Numbered from the stretch's first letter, positions 26,194 through 35,492 are shown. The stretch: DNA of 64,000 bases from Lentisphaeraceae bacterium (GCA_021232515.1 JAJPOQ010000058.1:37670-101669), one strand, 5' to 3'. Program-made: numbers and translations. Notes: generated by a model from the sequence alone, not told the origin.

Positions 26194-27846
26194 ATGAACT
26201 CTGAAAAATTTGATTTTCTCGTAATCGGAAGTGGCATAGCAGGCTTGTTTTCCGCCATCAAAGCCTCTGAAAAAGGTACTGTCGCTCTCGTCACTAAGCG
26301 TGAGCTTTTCGAGTGTAACTCAGTATATGCCCAAGGTGGTATTTCTTGTGTTATGGAGGGGATCAATGAAAAAGATAGTTTTGCATCTCATATCCAAGAT
26401 ACTTTAGAAGCTGGTGCGGGCCTTTGTAAAGAAGAAGCTGTCAAAGCGATTGTAAATGATGCACCATCAAGGATTCAGGATTTAATTAATCTCGGAGTTA
26501 ATTTTACTACTCGTGGCGAAGTTGAAAACGGTTGCTCAACAGAAGAAGCAGCAGAGTACGATCTTGGTAAAGAGGGTGGTCATAGTCGCAGAAGAGTTCT
26601 TCATGCTGGCGACGTAACCGGAGAGGAGCTCATACGTGCTCTTGTTTCAGTCTGTAAAAACAATCCTAAAATAAATGTTTTTGAAAATCATCATGCAATT
26701 GACCTCATCACTACAGAAAGACTCGGTTGGGGCGAAGAAAGCAATCAGTGTTTAGGGGCTTATATCCTAGACGTAGAGAATGATGTAGTTAAAACTTTTC
26801 ATAGCAAAGTAACTGTACTTGCTACAGGTGGTGCAGGTAAAGTTTATCTTTACACGACAAATCCAGATATAGCGACAGGCGATGGTGTTGCCATGGCTTA
26901 CAGAGCCAATGCTCAAGTTTCAAATATGGAATTTTTCCAATTTCACCCGACCTGCTTATATCACCATGAGATAAAATCCTTTTTGATTAGCGAAGCTGTT
27001 CGCGGTGAAGGTGCTGTTCTTAAGGTTAAGAAAAAGAATAAGTACGTCGAGTTTATGGATAAGTACCATGAGCTTAAAAGCCTGGCGCCACGTGACATAG
27101 TCGCTCGTGCAATTGACCGAGAGCTTAAAGAAAGTGGTGAGAAATGTGTTTATCTAGACATTACAAATCACGATGCAGAGTATTTACAGAAGCGTTTTCC
27201 ATCTATTTATGAAAAGTGTTTAAGTCTTGGTTTAGATATGTCCAAAGATCTTATTCCAGTTGTTCCTGCAGCTCATTATTGCTGTGGTGGAATAAACACC
27301 GATATAAAGGGCCGTACATCTCTTGAGCGTCTTTATGCCGTTGGAGAAGCAGCCTCAACAGGTTTACATGGAGCTAATCGTTTAGCGAGTAATAGCTTGA
27401 TGGAAGCAGTTGTTATGGCAAATAACGCGATCGACGATTCATCGGACTTATTGGCTAAGTATGATGGCGCTGCAGTTCAAGCGCAGAGAAATGCCATACC
27501 GGATTGGTCTAGAGGAAATGCAACAGACTCAGATGAGTTAGTTGTTATCACTCATAACTGGTCCGAGATTCGCTCTTTCATGTGGGACTATGTTGGTATC
27601 TTTAGAACGACGAAACGTTTACAAAGAGCCAAGCGTCGAATTCGGACAATACAGCAGGAAATAAATCATTATTACTGGAACTTCGTTATAACTCCCGATC
27701 TCATTGAGTTAAGGAACCTTGCAGGCATCGCCGAGCTTATCATTGACTCCGCCTTATCGCGTAAAGAGTCTAGAGGTTTGCACTATAACGTCGATTTCCC
27801 AAACAAGAGCAATTCTGCTCACGAAACAATCATAAGAAGAAGATAA
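26194..27846 (+). CDS. nadB: L-aspartate oxidase
   Basis: The 550-residue flavoprotein starts DFLVIGSGIAGLFSAIKASEKG (dinucleotide fold for FAD) and has SVYAQGGISCV, HSRRRVLHAGDVTGEE (near 130-145) and MAYRANAQVSNMEFFQFHPTCLYH (active-site region), with PAAHYCCGGINTD and GANRLASNSLMEAVV further on. This is NadB, which oxidises L-aspartate to iminoaspartate, the first step of NAD synthesis from aspartate. Length fits the family (about 540). The partner nadA is not in the window. It leads directly into trmB 3 bp downstream. Confidence 0.96.
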   Translation: MNSEKFDFLVIGSGIAGLFSAIKASEKGTVALVTKRELFECNSVYAQGGISCVMEGINEKDSFASHIQDTLEAGAGLCKEEAVKAIVNDAPSRIQDLINLGVNFTTRGEVENGCSTEEAAEYDLGKEGGHSRRRVLHAGDVTGEELIRALVSVCKNNPKINVFENHHAIDLITTERLGWGEESNQCLGAYILDVENDVVKTFHSKVTVLATGGAGKVYLYTTNPDIATGDGVAMAYRANAQVSNMEFFQFHPTCLYHHEIKSFLISEAVRGEGAVLKVKKKNKYVEFMDKYHELKSLAPRDIVARAIDRELKESGEKCVYLDITNHDAEYLQKRFPSIYEKCLSLGLDMSKDLIPVVPAAHYCCGGINTDIKGRTSLERLYAVGEAASTGLHGANRLASNSLMEAVVMANNAIDDSSDLLAKYDGAAVQAQRNAIPDWSRGNATDSDELVVITHNWSEIRSFMWDYVGIFRTTKRLQRAKRRIRTIQQEINHYYWNFVITPDLIELRNLAGIAELIIDSALSRKESRGLHYNVDFPNKSNSAHETIIRRR

Positions 27847-27849
27847 GAA

Positions 27850-28449
27850 ATGCCGGTTAAAAATGCCAAAGAAACTAACTTTCTTTCGGGTAAGTATGAA
27901 GTCATCGACCCTAAGTTCGGTGGAGAATATAACAGAGTAGAGCTCGACCTTGGTTGTGGTAAAGGTGGGTTTTCTCTAGAAGTTGCTAAGAGGAATCCAG
28001 ATACAATTGTTCTAGCAGCAGACATAAAAGCTTCTCGCCTACAAAAGATAAACAACAAAGCAGCTCTTATGAAGATCTCGAATCTTGAGACTATCAGAGT
28101 TATGGCTTGGGACTTGATCGCTTATCAATTACCTAACGATTGTTTAGATCGCGTTCATATCCTATGCCCAGATCCATGGCCAAAGTTTAAGCATAAAGGC
28201 CATAGGCTTGTAACGTCCGAGTTTTTGGGTGCAGTAACTCGTGTTTTGAAAAATGGCGGAATCCTTCATTTGTCTACAGATGACCGTCCCTATGTAGCTT
28301 GGATGAAAGAAGCTATCTCAGGTCTTAGTCAGTATATTCCTTTTGAGGAAGGAATAGATGATGTGAAAGATATAGAAACCGAATTTGAAAGACACTACGT
28401 TGAAGTTGGCAAAGGCGTAGTTCACATGACATTTAAATTGAGTAAGTAG
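27850..28449 (+). CDS. trmB: tRNA (guanine-N7-)-methyltransferase
   Basis: The 199-residue protein has the SAM-binding motif ELDLGCGKGGFSLEVAKRNPD, the TrmB signature HILCPDPWPKFKHKGHRLVTSEFL with the DPWPK core (about residues 100-112), and the C-terminal TEFERHYVEVGK. TrmB methylates N7 of guanosine 46 in tRNA. A cytoplasmic housekeeping enzyme of usual length. It starts 3 bp after nadB and runs into a hypothetical gene 3 bp later, so it is part of a short operon. Confidence 0.94.
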   Translation: MPVKNAKETNFLSGKYEVIDPKFGGEYNRVELDLGCGKGGFSLEVAKRNPDTIVLAADIKASRLQKINNKAALMKISNLETIRVMAWDLIAYQLPNDCLDRVHILCPDPWPKFKHKGHRLVTSEFLGAVTRVLKNGGILHLSTDDRPYVAWMKEAISGLSQYIPFEEGIDDVKDIETEFERHYVEVGKGVVHMTFKLSK

Positions 28450-28452
28450 AAG

Positions 28453-28875
28453 ATGAATACAGAAGATTTAAACAATTTACTCGATATGGGCCTAAGCATG
28501 GGTTGTGACTTTTTAGAAGAGAAAGGTTTTTTCCATCCTTTTGCTATTACACTTGAGCACAATGGTGACCTTCAGCGCTCTGGCGATTTAACTGAAGAAG
28601 AAAAAGCTATGGATCCTGAAGGTTTGATACAGCAAATGCAGGCAATGTTGGCTGCAGGTGCACGTCAAGGTCTTCATAAAGCTACGGCTTTAGGCATGGA
28701 TGTTAAAGTGAAACGCTTTGAAAACGAAGGTTTTGTAAGAGCTATAGAAGTTATAATTGAGCATCAAGACGGTTACGGCTTTGATTGCTTCTTACCTTAT
28801 AAAAAGGTCGACGGTAAGCTTCAGTTTGGCACTGTCTTCTCAAATTCTATCCCAGCTAAGAGCTTTATCTCATAA
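28453..28875 (+). CDS. Conserved-looking hypothetical protein, 140 residues
   Basis: The product is a small soluble protein, mostly alpha/beta, with strands such as FAITLEHNGDLQRSGDLTEEE and AIEVIIEHQDGYGFDCFLPYKK. No signal peptide, membrane segment or known motif is visible. It resembles small uncharacterised proteins of PVC bacteria that show immunity-like or stress-type folds, but I cannot assign it. It follows trmB by 3 bp and is the last gene of that short operon; 100 bp of AT-rich DNA separates it from ald. Confidence 0.6.
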   Translation: MNTEDLNNLLDMGLSMGCDFLEEKGFFHPFAITLEHNGDLQRSGDLTEEEKAMDPEGLIQQMQAMLAAGARQGLHKATALGMDVKVKRFENEGFVRAIEVIIEHQDGYGFDCFLPYKKVDGKLQFGTVFSNSIPAKSFIS

Positions 28876-28975
28876 AAAGTTATACTTTTGTTGAATTCCC
28901 CTTCAGTATTTCTGATAATCGTAAATATATTTAACTATATCTATTGATTTCGTAATTTACTTGAAGGGGGTTCAG

Positions 28976-30085
28976 ATGATTGTCGGTGTACCTAAAGAAA
29001 TAAAAAAGCACGAGTACCGTGTTGGCATGACGCCATCGCATGCAGGTATGTATGTCGAGAAGGGGCACGATGTTATTATCGAGACAAGTGCAGGAGAGGG
29101 CGCCGGTTTTTCGGATAAAGACTATATAAAGCATGGCGCTAGAATTCTCGATGACAAGAAGGCTCTCTTTCAGCAAGCAGATATGATTGTTAAAGTTAAA
29201 GAGCCTCTTGAGGAAGAGTACGATCTATTTCACGAAGGTCAGATCCTATTTACTTATCTTCATTTAGCTGCAAATAAGAAACTAACGAAAGCTTTACTCG
29301 CTAAAAAAGTGGTTGGTATAGCTTATGAAACCATTCAGTTAGCCGATGGAAGTTTACCTTGTTTGACCCCTATGAGTGAGATCGCCGGCCGTCTTTCAGT
29401 TCAAGAAGGCGCAAAGTACCTCGAAAAGTCATTTGGTGGTCGCGGTGTACTTTTAGGTGGAGTTCCGGGTGTTCAACGTGGCAAAGTTACTATCATTGGT
29501 GGTGGTGTTGTTGGGACGAACGCAGCAAAAATAGCCGTTGGTATAGGTGCAGACGTAACTATTCTTGACTTGTCAGCCAAAAGGCTTGGGTATCTTGATG
29601 ACATATTTGGCTCCAAACTTCAGACTCTTTACTCAAATCATGAAAATATAATTAAATGCTTAAAGACAGCAGATGTTGTTATCGGGGCTGTTTTGGTTCC
29701 AGGAGCTAAGGCTCCAAAACTTGTTACAAAAAAGATGCTCAAGCATATGCAAAAAGGCGCAGTCATAGTTGATGTTGCAGTGGATCAGGGCGGTTGCTTT
29801 GAGTCAACTCATGCGACTAGTCATGACGAACCGACTTTTAATGTTGAGGGTGTCGTTCACTACTGTGTGGCGAACATGCCGGGAGCAGTTGCGTTGACTT
29901 CAACTCAAGCACTAACAAGCGTGACACTTTCTTATGGATTAAAAATAGCTTCAGAAGGCTGGAAGAAAGCTTTAGATGAAGATACAGCACTAGAAAAGGG
30001 ATTGAATATGGTTGGTGGTAAGTTATGCTATGAGGCCGTAGCCAACTCTCTTGGTTTACCTTTTCAGAAATATAGGACGAATTGA
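28976..30085 (+). CDS. ald: Alanine dehydrogenase
   Basis: Start at ATG 28976, 5-6 bases after AAGGGGG; an in-frame TTG at 28961 overlaps that ribosome site. The 369-residue protein opens MIVGVPKEIKKHEYRVGMTPSH and has GGVPGVQRGKVTIIGGGVVGTNAAKIA (NAD-binding fold) and the active-site stretch THATSHDEPTFNVEGVVHYCVANMPGAV. It catalyses the reversible NAD-linked conversion of L-alanine to pyruvate and ammonia. It is followed by an Lrp-type regulator that overlaps its stop, an arrangement known for ald in several bacteria. Confidence 0.97.
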   Translation: MIVGVPKEIKKHEYRVGMTPSHAGMYVEKGHDVIIETSAGEGAGFSDKDYIKHGARILDDKKALFQQADMIVKVKEPLEEEYDLFHEGQILFTYLHLAANKKLTKALLAKKVVGIAYETIQLADGSLPCLTPMSEIAGRLSVQEGAKYLEKSFGGRGVLLGGVPGVQRGKVTIIGGGVVGTNAAKIAVGIGADVTILDLSAKRLGYLDDIFGSKLQTLYSNHENIIKCLKTADVVIGAVLVPGAKAPKLVTKKMLKHMQKGAVIVDVAVDQGGCFESTHATSHDEPTFNVEGVVHYCVANMPGAVALTSTQALTSVTLSYGLKIASEGWKKALDEDTALEKGLNMVGGKLCYEAVANSLGLPFQKYRTN

Positions 30086-30525
30086 TGGTACAGTTAAATA
30101 ATTTAGATTGGGACATAATTAAAGAACTCCAGAAAAATGGGCGAGAACCAAACTCAACCATAGCGAAAAAGTTAAATGTCACCGAAGGTACCATTCGTCA
30201 GAGAGTCAAAAAGCTTTTAGAAGCTGGAGTATTGCGTGTTTCGGGACAATTAAACCCTGAGTTCCTCGAAAGCCATCAGATGGTTTTGATGGGAGTGAAC
30301 ATCAAAGAAAGTACAAAACTCATGTCTATTTTTGATGAACTAAACAATCTTGAGGAAGTTCATTCTGTAGCGATTACTTCTGGTCGTTACGATTTATTTA
30401 TTCAGGTTATGGTTAGCAGTAATTTAGGCTTAGTTGACTTCTTAACTGGTTCCTTAGCTGCCATCGAAGGCATCTCACAGACTGAAACTTTCGTACTCTT
30501 AAAAACTAAGAATTACTGGCTTTAG
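30085..30525 (+). CDS. Lrp/AsnC family transcriptional regulator
   Basis: The 146-residue protein has an N-terminal winged helix (LDWDIIKELQKNGREPNSTIAKKLNVTEGTIRQRVKKL) and a C-terminal RAM ligand-binding domain (EVHSVAITSGRYDLFIQVMV, LKTKNYWL). The start ATG 30085 overlaps the last base of the ald stop (TGATG), so the two are translationally coupled. The regulator probably senses an amino acid and controls ald, possibly itself; direct evidence is lacking. A bidirectional hairpin terminator lies 14 bp downstream. Confidence 0.93.
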   Translation: MVQLNNLDWDIIKELQKNGREPNSTIAKKLNVTEGTIRQRVKKLLEAGVLRVSGQLNPEFLESHQMVLMGVNIKESTKLMSIFDELNNLEEVHSVAITSGRYDLFIQVMVSSNLGLVDFLTGSLAAIEGISQTETFVLLKTKNYWL

Positions 30526-30538
30526 ATTTAGATACAAA

Positions 30539-30566
30539 AAAAGCCGCACTTTTCAGCGCGGCTTTT
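30539..30566. terminator. Bidirectional intrinsic terminator between lrp-type gene and convergent gene
   Basis: AAAAGCCGC pairs with GCGGCTTTT over nine bases around a ten-base loop, with A-run before and T-run after. It therefore works on both strands, for the regulator on the plus strand and the secreted protein gene at 30589 on the minus strand. Confidence 0.9.
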
Positions 30567-30588
30567 AAAAGTCATTTGAACTTAAGGT

Positions 30589-31524
30589 TTAGATTCCGCC
30601 TGGAACCATACCTTGAGCTGCCATCTTTGTCATCTTATCAAGAGTCTCTTGATCAAGCTTCAAAGTAAGGAGGATATTTGCTCCTTCAGTAACCATTTTC
30701 AATGCATCTGGTTTGAGCGGTGAGTCTGGATTCGCAGTCGCCATACCGATGAAAAGTTGAGCCATAGCTGAAAGCTGTGCCGCACCTTGGTCAGACTTAC
30801 ACATGAGATTTACATTTAGAACAGCTTCTTTTTGGTAATCACCATCAACAGCAAAACCTTTGATTTGTTCTGCAGCGCCAGCGGCAGGATTAGCCATCGG
30901 TTCATTCGGACCTGGTTTTGGCATAGGAGGAAGAGTTCCAACAGCCCAGATCATTTTATCATTTTTGATGTTCTTCATAAGGTGAGACTTTGAAGATACA
31001 TTTTCAGTTGAAGCACCAGTTTTCAAAAGAATCGCTCTCTTGATCATTTTAGTTCCACCGATAGCAAGAATGTTGTCGCCAAGCTTTGTCATAGCCATAG
31101 TGTTACCATCTTTTTTCATAAGAGTAACAGGAACTTTTTTGTAAGCAACTTCTTTGATTTCAACTTTTTCTTTTTTCGCGCCTTCGATGATTTTAACAAT
31201 ATCAACAGGAGTCTTCATTTTAGCGATTATTATAACTTCTGGATCAGTTTCAAACTCTTTTGGGTTAGCTGCAGCAGCTTCGCTGTTCATACCAATTAAG
31301 ATCGATGACATTTCTTCAGGAGCTAAGCCAAAAGAACGCATTTCTTTAAGTTGTGGATTATTCTGGTCTTTGAGAACTTCTTTCAAAGCCGGAATAGTAA
31401 CGATTTTTTCTATATTAAAGCCCATAAGCGTATTACAGCTAGCCGGAATGTACTTATCGTTTTCAACTGCAGCAGCAAAGAAACTCAAAGTGATAAATAA
31501 AAATAGACTGATAAGTCCTTTCAT
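30589..31524 (-). CDS. Exported hypothetical protein
   Basis: The 311-residue product has a signal peptide (cleavage near FFAAA-VEN, residue 20) and a soluble alpha/beta body with several repeated strand-helix segments (EVIIIAKMKTPVDIVKIIEGAKKE, VTLMKKDGNTMAMTKLGDNILAIGG). A Pro/Ala-rich linker (MPKPGPNEPMANPAAGAAEQ) sits near residue 215 and a Met-rich tail ends it. Such proteins occur in PVC genomes as DUF-type exported proteins with no assigned role. The hairpin at 30539-30566 ends its transcript. Confidence 0.65.
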   Translation of the reverse strand: MKGLISLFLFITLSFFAAAVENDKYIPASCNTLMGFNIEKIVTIPALKEVLKDQNNPQLKEMRSFGLAPEEMSSILIGMNSEAAAANPKEFETDPEVIIIAKMKTPVDIVKIIEGAKKEKVEIKEVAYKKVPVTLMKKDGNTMAMTKLGDNILAIGGTKMIKRAILLKTGASTENVSSKSHLMKNIKNDKMIWAVGTLPPMPKPGPNEPMANPAAGAAEQIKGFAVDGDYQKEAVLNVNLMCKSDQGAAQLSAMAQLFIGMATANPDSPLKPDALKMVTEGANILLTLKLDQETLDKMTKMAAQGMVPGGI

Positions 31525-31624
31525 GAACGCCTCCTAATTAGAATGAAGATCTAACTTAGACTGCTGTGCTTAGAATTACACCCCTAAACTTTTACAATAT
31601 ATCCGTTGAATTGTAATAATCGGC

Positions 31625-32728
31625 TTAGAGTAATCCGAGATCTTGATAAATGGCTTCGTTCATTTTATGTAGTCGTTCTTGATGCTTAGCTTCACCAGCA
31701 AGGCCATTGAAGCCAAAGCAGATCACCAGTTCATGTTCAGGGTCAACATATGCCGCAGACGACTGGTTGCCATTATGACCAAAAGTTTCTTCTGAACAAC
31801 CAGGGCCAAAGGAGTATGGGTAAGTTTCTTGGTACTTTTTTGAGTCTATCATGAAGCCATAGCCCCAATCAATTATACACATAAATGTTTTGTCGGTTGT
31901 TTCAGGACGTTGAGCTACGATCATCTCGTCAATTGTTCTCTCTGAAAGAATCCGTTTGTTTTTGAAAAGTCCCTTACAGGAAAGCATTTCCATAAAGTTC
32001 GCTAACTCTTTCATTGGCCCGCGACCACTTGCACCAGGTTTACATAGGTTTTTAGCCGTTTTGTAATGGTCTACAGTAGGGCGAATAGGAGACGTGTCTG
32101 TCCGCAAAAACTTAGCGACCTCTAAAGACTCGTTAAAGTAGTCTTCAACTGAAAGCTCTAAAGTGCAGTTTGGCATATCCAGCGGGTTGAAAAGCTCTTC
32201 TCTAATGAAGTCATTTAGTTTTATACCTGATAAGCGTTGGATGGCTTCACCAAGGATAAACCAGCTAGTGGCAACATGGTAACCAGCATCTTGGCCAATT
32301 TGCCAACTTTTTTCAATAGGCATCTGGCAAATTTTAGCAATAGTTTCATCCCAAGTAAGTTGCTCATACTTAATCGAAAGGATTCTTAGACCGCAAGTAT
32401 GTGTCAGTATGTTCGCAAAACTTATTTCTTCTTTACCATTATTGGCAAATTCAGGAATGACCTCAGATACTTTAGTGTCCCAGTCTACTTGGCCTCTCTC
32501 AACAAGAATAGCGAAAGCTATGGCGGTAATCATTTTCGAACAGGACATCCAAGGCATGATGGTACCTACAGTGGTCGTATGGCCGTCTTTAAACTCACCG
32601 ATACTAAAGGATGCAATTGTTTCCTCATATTGAGAAATATGAACTTGAGCACAGGTGTGGAGTTGGTTTTCGATCCCATCAAGAATAGTGGATACTGTCT
32701 TAGCGAATTTTTCTTTACCTATTTCCAT
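31625..32728 (-). CDS. Serine hydrolase, class C beta-lactamase family (cytoplasmic)
   Basis: The 367-residue protein carries the SxxK motif S62-C-S-K65 in MPWMSCSKMITAIAF and a C-terminal part with GYGFMID, SFGPGCSEETFGHNGNQSSAAYVDPEHELV, where HNG replaces the KTG triad. This is the PBP/esterase-type serine beta-lactamase fold. There is no signal peptide, unlike true beta-lactamases, so an esterase or peptidase role in the cytoplasm is more likely. It is separated from the downstream exported protein by about 100 bp and faces the CbiX-like gene divergently. Confidence 0.85.
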   Translation of the reverse strand: MEIGKEKFAKTVSTILDGIENQLHTCAQVHISQYEETIASFSIGEFKDGHTTTVGTIMPWMSCSKMITAIAFAILVERGQVDWDTKVSEVIPEFANNGKEEISFANILTHTCGLRILSIKYEQLTWDETIAKICQMPIEKSWQIGQDAGYHVATSWFILGEAIQRLSGIKLNDFIREELFNPLDMPNCTLELSVEDYFNESLEVAKFLRTDTSPIRPTVDHYKTAKNLCKPGASGRGPMKELANFMEMLSCKGLFKNKRILSERTIDEMIVAQRPETTDKTFMCIIDWGYGFMIDSKKYQETYPYSFGPGCSEETFGHNGNQSSAAYVDPEHELVICFGFNGLAGEAKHQERLHKMNEAIYQDLGLL

Positions 32729-32801
32729 GGCCTTAACTATTTTAATTTTTAAAAGAGCAATAATTGTTACGTCTTAGTTAACTTTCACAATCTAGGAATG
32801 T

Positions 32802-33188
32802 ATGGAACATAATCAAAGTCATAGTTTTGAAAAGGCTGTAATAATTATTGCTCATGGAAGTCGTTTACAGCAAACCGCTGATGAGATGGATGAATTGGTG
32901 AAGAAGCTACGGAAGTCTATGTCTGATGCTTTAGTCATTCCAGCATTTATGGAACTTCAGCAGCCTGATTTGAATACAAGTCTGAAGAAAGCGGTAGATC
33001 AAGGGATAAAGTCGATTTCTATTCTCCCATTGTTCTTTTTTACCGGACGCCACATGCGAGATGATATACCAGCTCAAGTAGAAGAGGCTAAAAGTTTATA
33101 CCCCGATTGTGAAATAAGTATGTCTCCTTGCATTGGACATACGGACGAGTTTGTAGAAGCTTTAAAAAGATCAGTTATCTCTCTTTAA
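32802..33188 (+). CDS. CbiX/SirB-like ferrochelatase-family protein
   Basis: The 128-residue protein starts with AVIIIAHGSRLQQTADEMDELV and has PAFMELQQPDLNTSLKKAVDQGIKSISILPLFFFTGRHMRDDIPAQVEEAKSLYPDCEISMSPCIGHTDEFVEAL. The AHGSR opening and the later HMRDDIP segment match the CbiX family, small single-domain enzymes that insert Co2+ or Fe2+ into sirohydrochlorin. His8 of AHGSR and the second His in GRHMRD are the usual metal ligands. No other cobalamin or siroheme gene is nearby. Its 3' end overlaps the convergent BFN gene by 18 bp. Confidence 0.85.
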   Translation: MEHNQSHSFEKAVIIIAHGSRLQQTADEMDELVKKLRKSMSDALVIPAFMELQQPDLNTSLKKAVDQGIKSISILPLFFFTGRHMRDDIPAQVEEAKSLYPDCEISMSPCIGHTDEFVEALKRSVISL

Positions 33189-33734
33189 GTTCTTTAGCTT
33201 ATCTCTAAGAATTGCCGCTTCTTCATATTTTTCATTATTAATAGCATCTTGAAGACGGTGTTCGATGATCGAAACTTCAGAGATAGGTTTGCTGTTAAGT
33301 TCGGTGTGATCTATTTTTGTAAAATCTTGATCATTGTCAATAGGGTGAAGAATGCTGTGTGTGAGCATTATTTCATCTGCAACATAGATGGGCGCATTCG
33401 CTCGTATAGCAAGGGCAACTGCATCACTAGGACGTGAGTCGAGTATGACAACTCCATCATTTGTGTTTAAGTATAAGTCAGCCTTGAAGATTCCATCGTT
33501 AAAGTCCTTGACGATCACTTTGATGATCGATGCCTGAAAGTTATCTAATATAGTTTTACACAAGTCATGACTTAAAGGGCGGTCAGGCTCTACACCGTTC
33601 AAAGCCATAGTTATGGATTGTGCTTCGGAGATACCAATGATGATTGGGAAAACAGGCCCATCTTCATTGTCTGATAAAAATAGAACAAAGCCTGATTTGG
33701 TTAATGATATGTCAAATATGCGTATTTTATACAT
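33171..33734 (-). CDS. Bifunctional nuclease family (DUF151) protein with C-terminal UVR motif
   Basis: The 187-residue protein begins with the BFN/DUF151 domain (about 10-135: KSGFVLFLSDNEDGPVFPIIIGISEAQSITMALNGVEPDRPLSHDLCKTILDN, then ILDSRPSDAVALAIRANAPIYV) and ends in a UvrB/UvrC-type helix pair (RLQDAINNEKYEEAAILRDKLKNLKR). DUF151 members have reported DNase/RNase activity in a few species; the UVR motif is a common partner in this family. Cytoplasmic, no signal. The 3' end overlaps the CbiX gene by 18 bp, the longest such overlap here. Confidence 0.9.
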   Translation of the reverse strand: MYKIRIFDISLTKSGFVLFLSDNEDGPVFPIIIGISEAQSITMALNGVEPDRPLSHDLCKTILDNFQASIIKVIVKDFNDGIFKADLYLNTNDGVVILDSRPSDAVALAIRANAPIYVADEIMLTHSILHPIDNDQDFTKIDHTELNSKPISEVSIIEHRLQDAINNEKYEEAAILRDKLKNLKRDN

Positions 33735-33891
33735 TCTAAATAATATTTATTTTACTTTATAACAGTATATCGATAGCCTGATAATTAATCAATGTTTTTT
33801 GTGATGGAGATATATTTCTAAAAGCGTTAGATCTAGCAGGAAATCAACTAAAACCGTGCTATTATTTGGGCTGACTTTTGGAATGGAATAA

Positions 33892-34761
33892 ATGATTACT
33901 GACGATTTTAAAGATCTTTACCCTTTTAAGAACAACTATCTAGATATCGATGGTTTGAAGTACCAGTACCTTGATGAAGGTAAGGGGAAACAAACTATGC
34001 TCATGCTTCATGGTAACCCCACATGGTCTTTCTTTTATAGAGATCTTGTTAAAAAGTACAGCAAGGATTATCGAGTTGTTGTTCCGGATCATATTGGTTG
34101 TGGTTTATCGGACAAGCCGCAGGATTATCAGTACACTTTAGAAAATCACATCAGTAACGTTGTTAAGCTTGTTGAACACTTAGACCTACAGAACATTACT
34201 CTTTTTGTCCATGACTGGGGTGGTGCTATTGGTTCAGGTACAGCCATTCGTTTAAAGAGTAGATTTAAACGTTTAGTTATTTTCAATACTGCCGCTTTCG
34301 TTTCAAATGACATACCATTCCGTATATCTCTTTGTCGTTTGCCAATGATTGGTAAATTTATAGTACGTTGTTTCAATGCCTTTGCAGGTCCAGCAACGTT
34401 TATGACGACTCAAAAACCTATGTCTGCTAAGTTAAAAGCTGCATTTTTAGCACCTTATAACAATTGGCACAATCGCATCGCGACTCACGAGTTTGTGCGC
34501 GATATTCCACTTGAAAAAACACACCGTTCACGTCAAACTCTTCAGGATGTAGATGACGGCCTAAAAACTTTACAAGATTTGCCAATGCTTATTTGTTGGG
34601 GGAAGCATGACTTTTGCTTTCACACCGGCTTTATGAAGATTTGGCAGGAGAGGTTTCCTAAAGCGGAGTCTCATGAGTTCGATGCAGGACACTACCTTCT
34701 TGAAGACAAGCTTGACGAGATAACTTCTACAATCGACAAGTTTCTTTCAAAGAATAAGTAA
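33892..34761 (+). CDS. Alpha/beta hydrolase, haloalkane dehalogenase/OleB-like
   Basis: The 289-residue protein has LHGNPTWSFFYRDLVKKYS (oxyanion His-Gly), DHIGCGLSDKP, and the nucleophile elbow VHDWGGAIG with Asp as nucleophile (residue about 108), not Ser. This Asp-WGG elbow is the haloalkane dehalogenase pattern. The regions RCFNAFAGPATFM, APYNNWHNRIATHEFVRDIPL and MLICWGKHDFCF are close to OleB proteins of the olefin pathway, which decarboxylate a beta-lactone; oleA, oleC and oleD are not seen in the window. The gene precedes an L,D-transpeptidase gene by 5 bp, so the two are probably cotranscribed, though without an obvious shared function. Confidence 0.8.
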   Translation: MITDDFKDLYPFKNNYLDIDGLKYQYLDEGKGKQTMLMLHGNPTWSFFYRDLVKKYSKDYRVVVPDHIGCGLSDKPQDYQYTLENHISNVVKLVEHLDLQNITLFVHDWGGAIGSGTAIRLKSRFKRLVIFNTAAFVSNDIPFRISLCRLPMIGKFIVRCFNAFAGPATFMTTQKPMSAKLKAAFLAPYNNWHNRIATHEFVRDIPLEKTHRSRQTLQDVDDGLKTLQDLPMLICWGKHDFCFHTGFMKIWQERFPKAESHEFDAGHYLLEDKLDEITSTIDKFLSKNK

Positions 34762-34766
34762 ACTTC

Positions 34767-35492
34767 GTGAAGTTTCGTATAACTTTATATCTAGCAGCTT
34801 TACTGTGTATTGTTGTTTTTTATAAGTTTGGAAGGAGCATCTGGGTGCCCATTTATCAAAAAGCTAAAGGTCGAGCGACAGTAACGTCTGTTGTTGAGAA
34901 ATACTCTAAAACAGTTGATGAGACTTTTAAGCCTTTATTTCTGAAAGCTGGAGTCTCTTATCCGCCATCAAACTATGCTTTGTTAGCTGTCAAAGAAACT
35001 AAAACTCTTGAGCTTTGGGTGCAAGACGAAAAAAAGACTTGGACTTACATCAAAACTTATCCAGTTTTAGCCGCGAGTGGCAATTTAGGGCCGAAGTTGA
35101 AAGAGGGCGATGAACAAGTTCCAGAAGGTATTTATTCATTAGAGTATTTAAATCCCAACAGTTCCTACCATCTTTCGATGAAGATCAACTATCCCAATAA
35201 GTTTGATTTAAAGTGGGCGAATAAAGAAGGCCGAAAAGAGCCGGGGACAAATATCTTTATCCATGGCAAAAACCTTTCTATTGGTTGCTTAGCTCTTGGT
35301 GATATAGCAATAGAAGAGCTTTTCATCCTGACAACAAAAGTGTTTAAGGAGAATGTGAAAGTGATCATTTCTCCAGTCGATCCTCGAACAAAAGAACTTG
35401 CGTCTCCAGATAATTCAAGAAAATGGATAGATGAGCTTTATGAACAGATTCGCATAGAGTTCTTAAAGGTTTCAGGAAATGAACGTTCTTAA
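34767..35492 (+). CDS. L,D-transpeptidase (YafK/YkuD-type) with N-terminal membrane anchor
   Basis: The 241-residue product starts at GTG 34767 (no ATG fits). Residues 3-22 are a signal or anchor helix (FRITLYLAALLCIVVFYKF). The YkuD catalytic motif is IFIHGKNLSIGCLAL (about residues 163-177) with His and Cys in the H-G-x4-S-x-G-C pattern. These enzymes make 3-3 crosslinks in peptidoglycan or attach lipoproteins to it, acting in the periplasm. The KEGDEQVPEGIYSLEYLNPNSSY region before the core is typical of YafK relatives. It overlaps the next small membrane-protein gene by 14 bp. Confidence 0.9.
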   Translation: MKFRITLYLAALLCIVVFYKFGRSIWVPIYQKAKGRATVTSVVEKYSKTVDETFKPLFLKAGVSYPPSNYALLAVKETKTLELWVQDEKKTWTYIKTYPVLAASGNLGPKLKEGDEQVPEGIYSLEYLNPNSSYHLSMKINYPNKFDLKWANKEGRKEPGTNIFIHGKNLSIGCLALGDIAIEELFILTTKVFKENVKVIISPVDPRTKELASPDNSRKWIDELYEQIRIEFLKVSGNERS

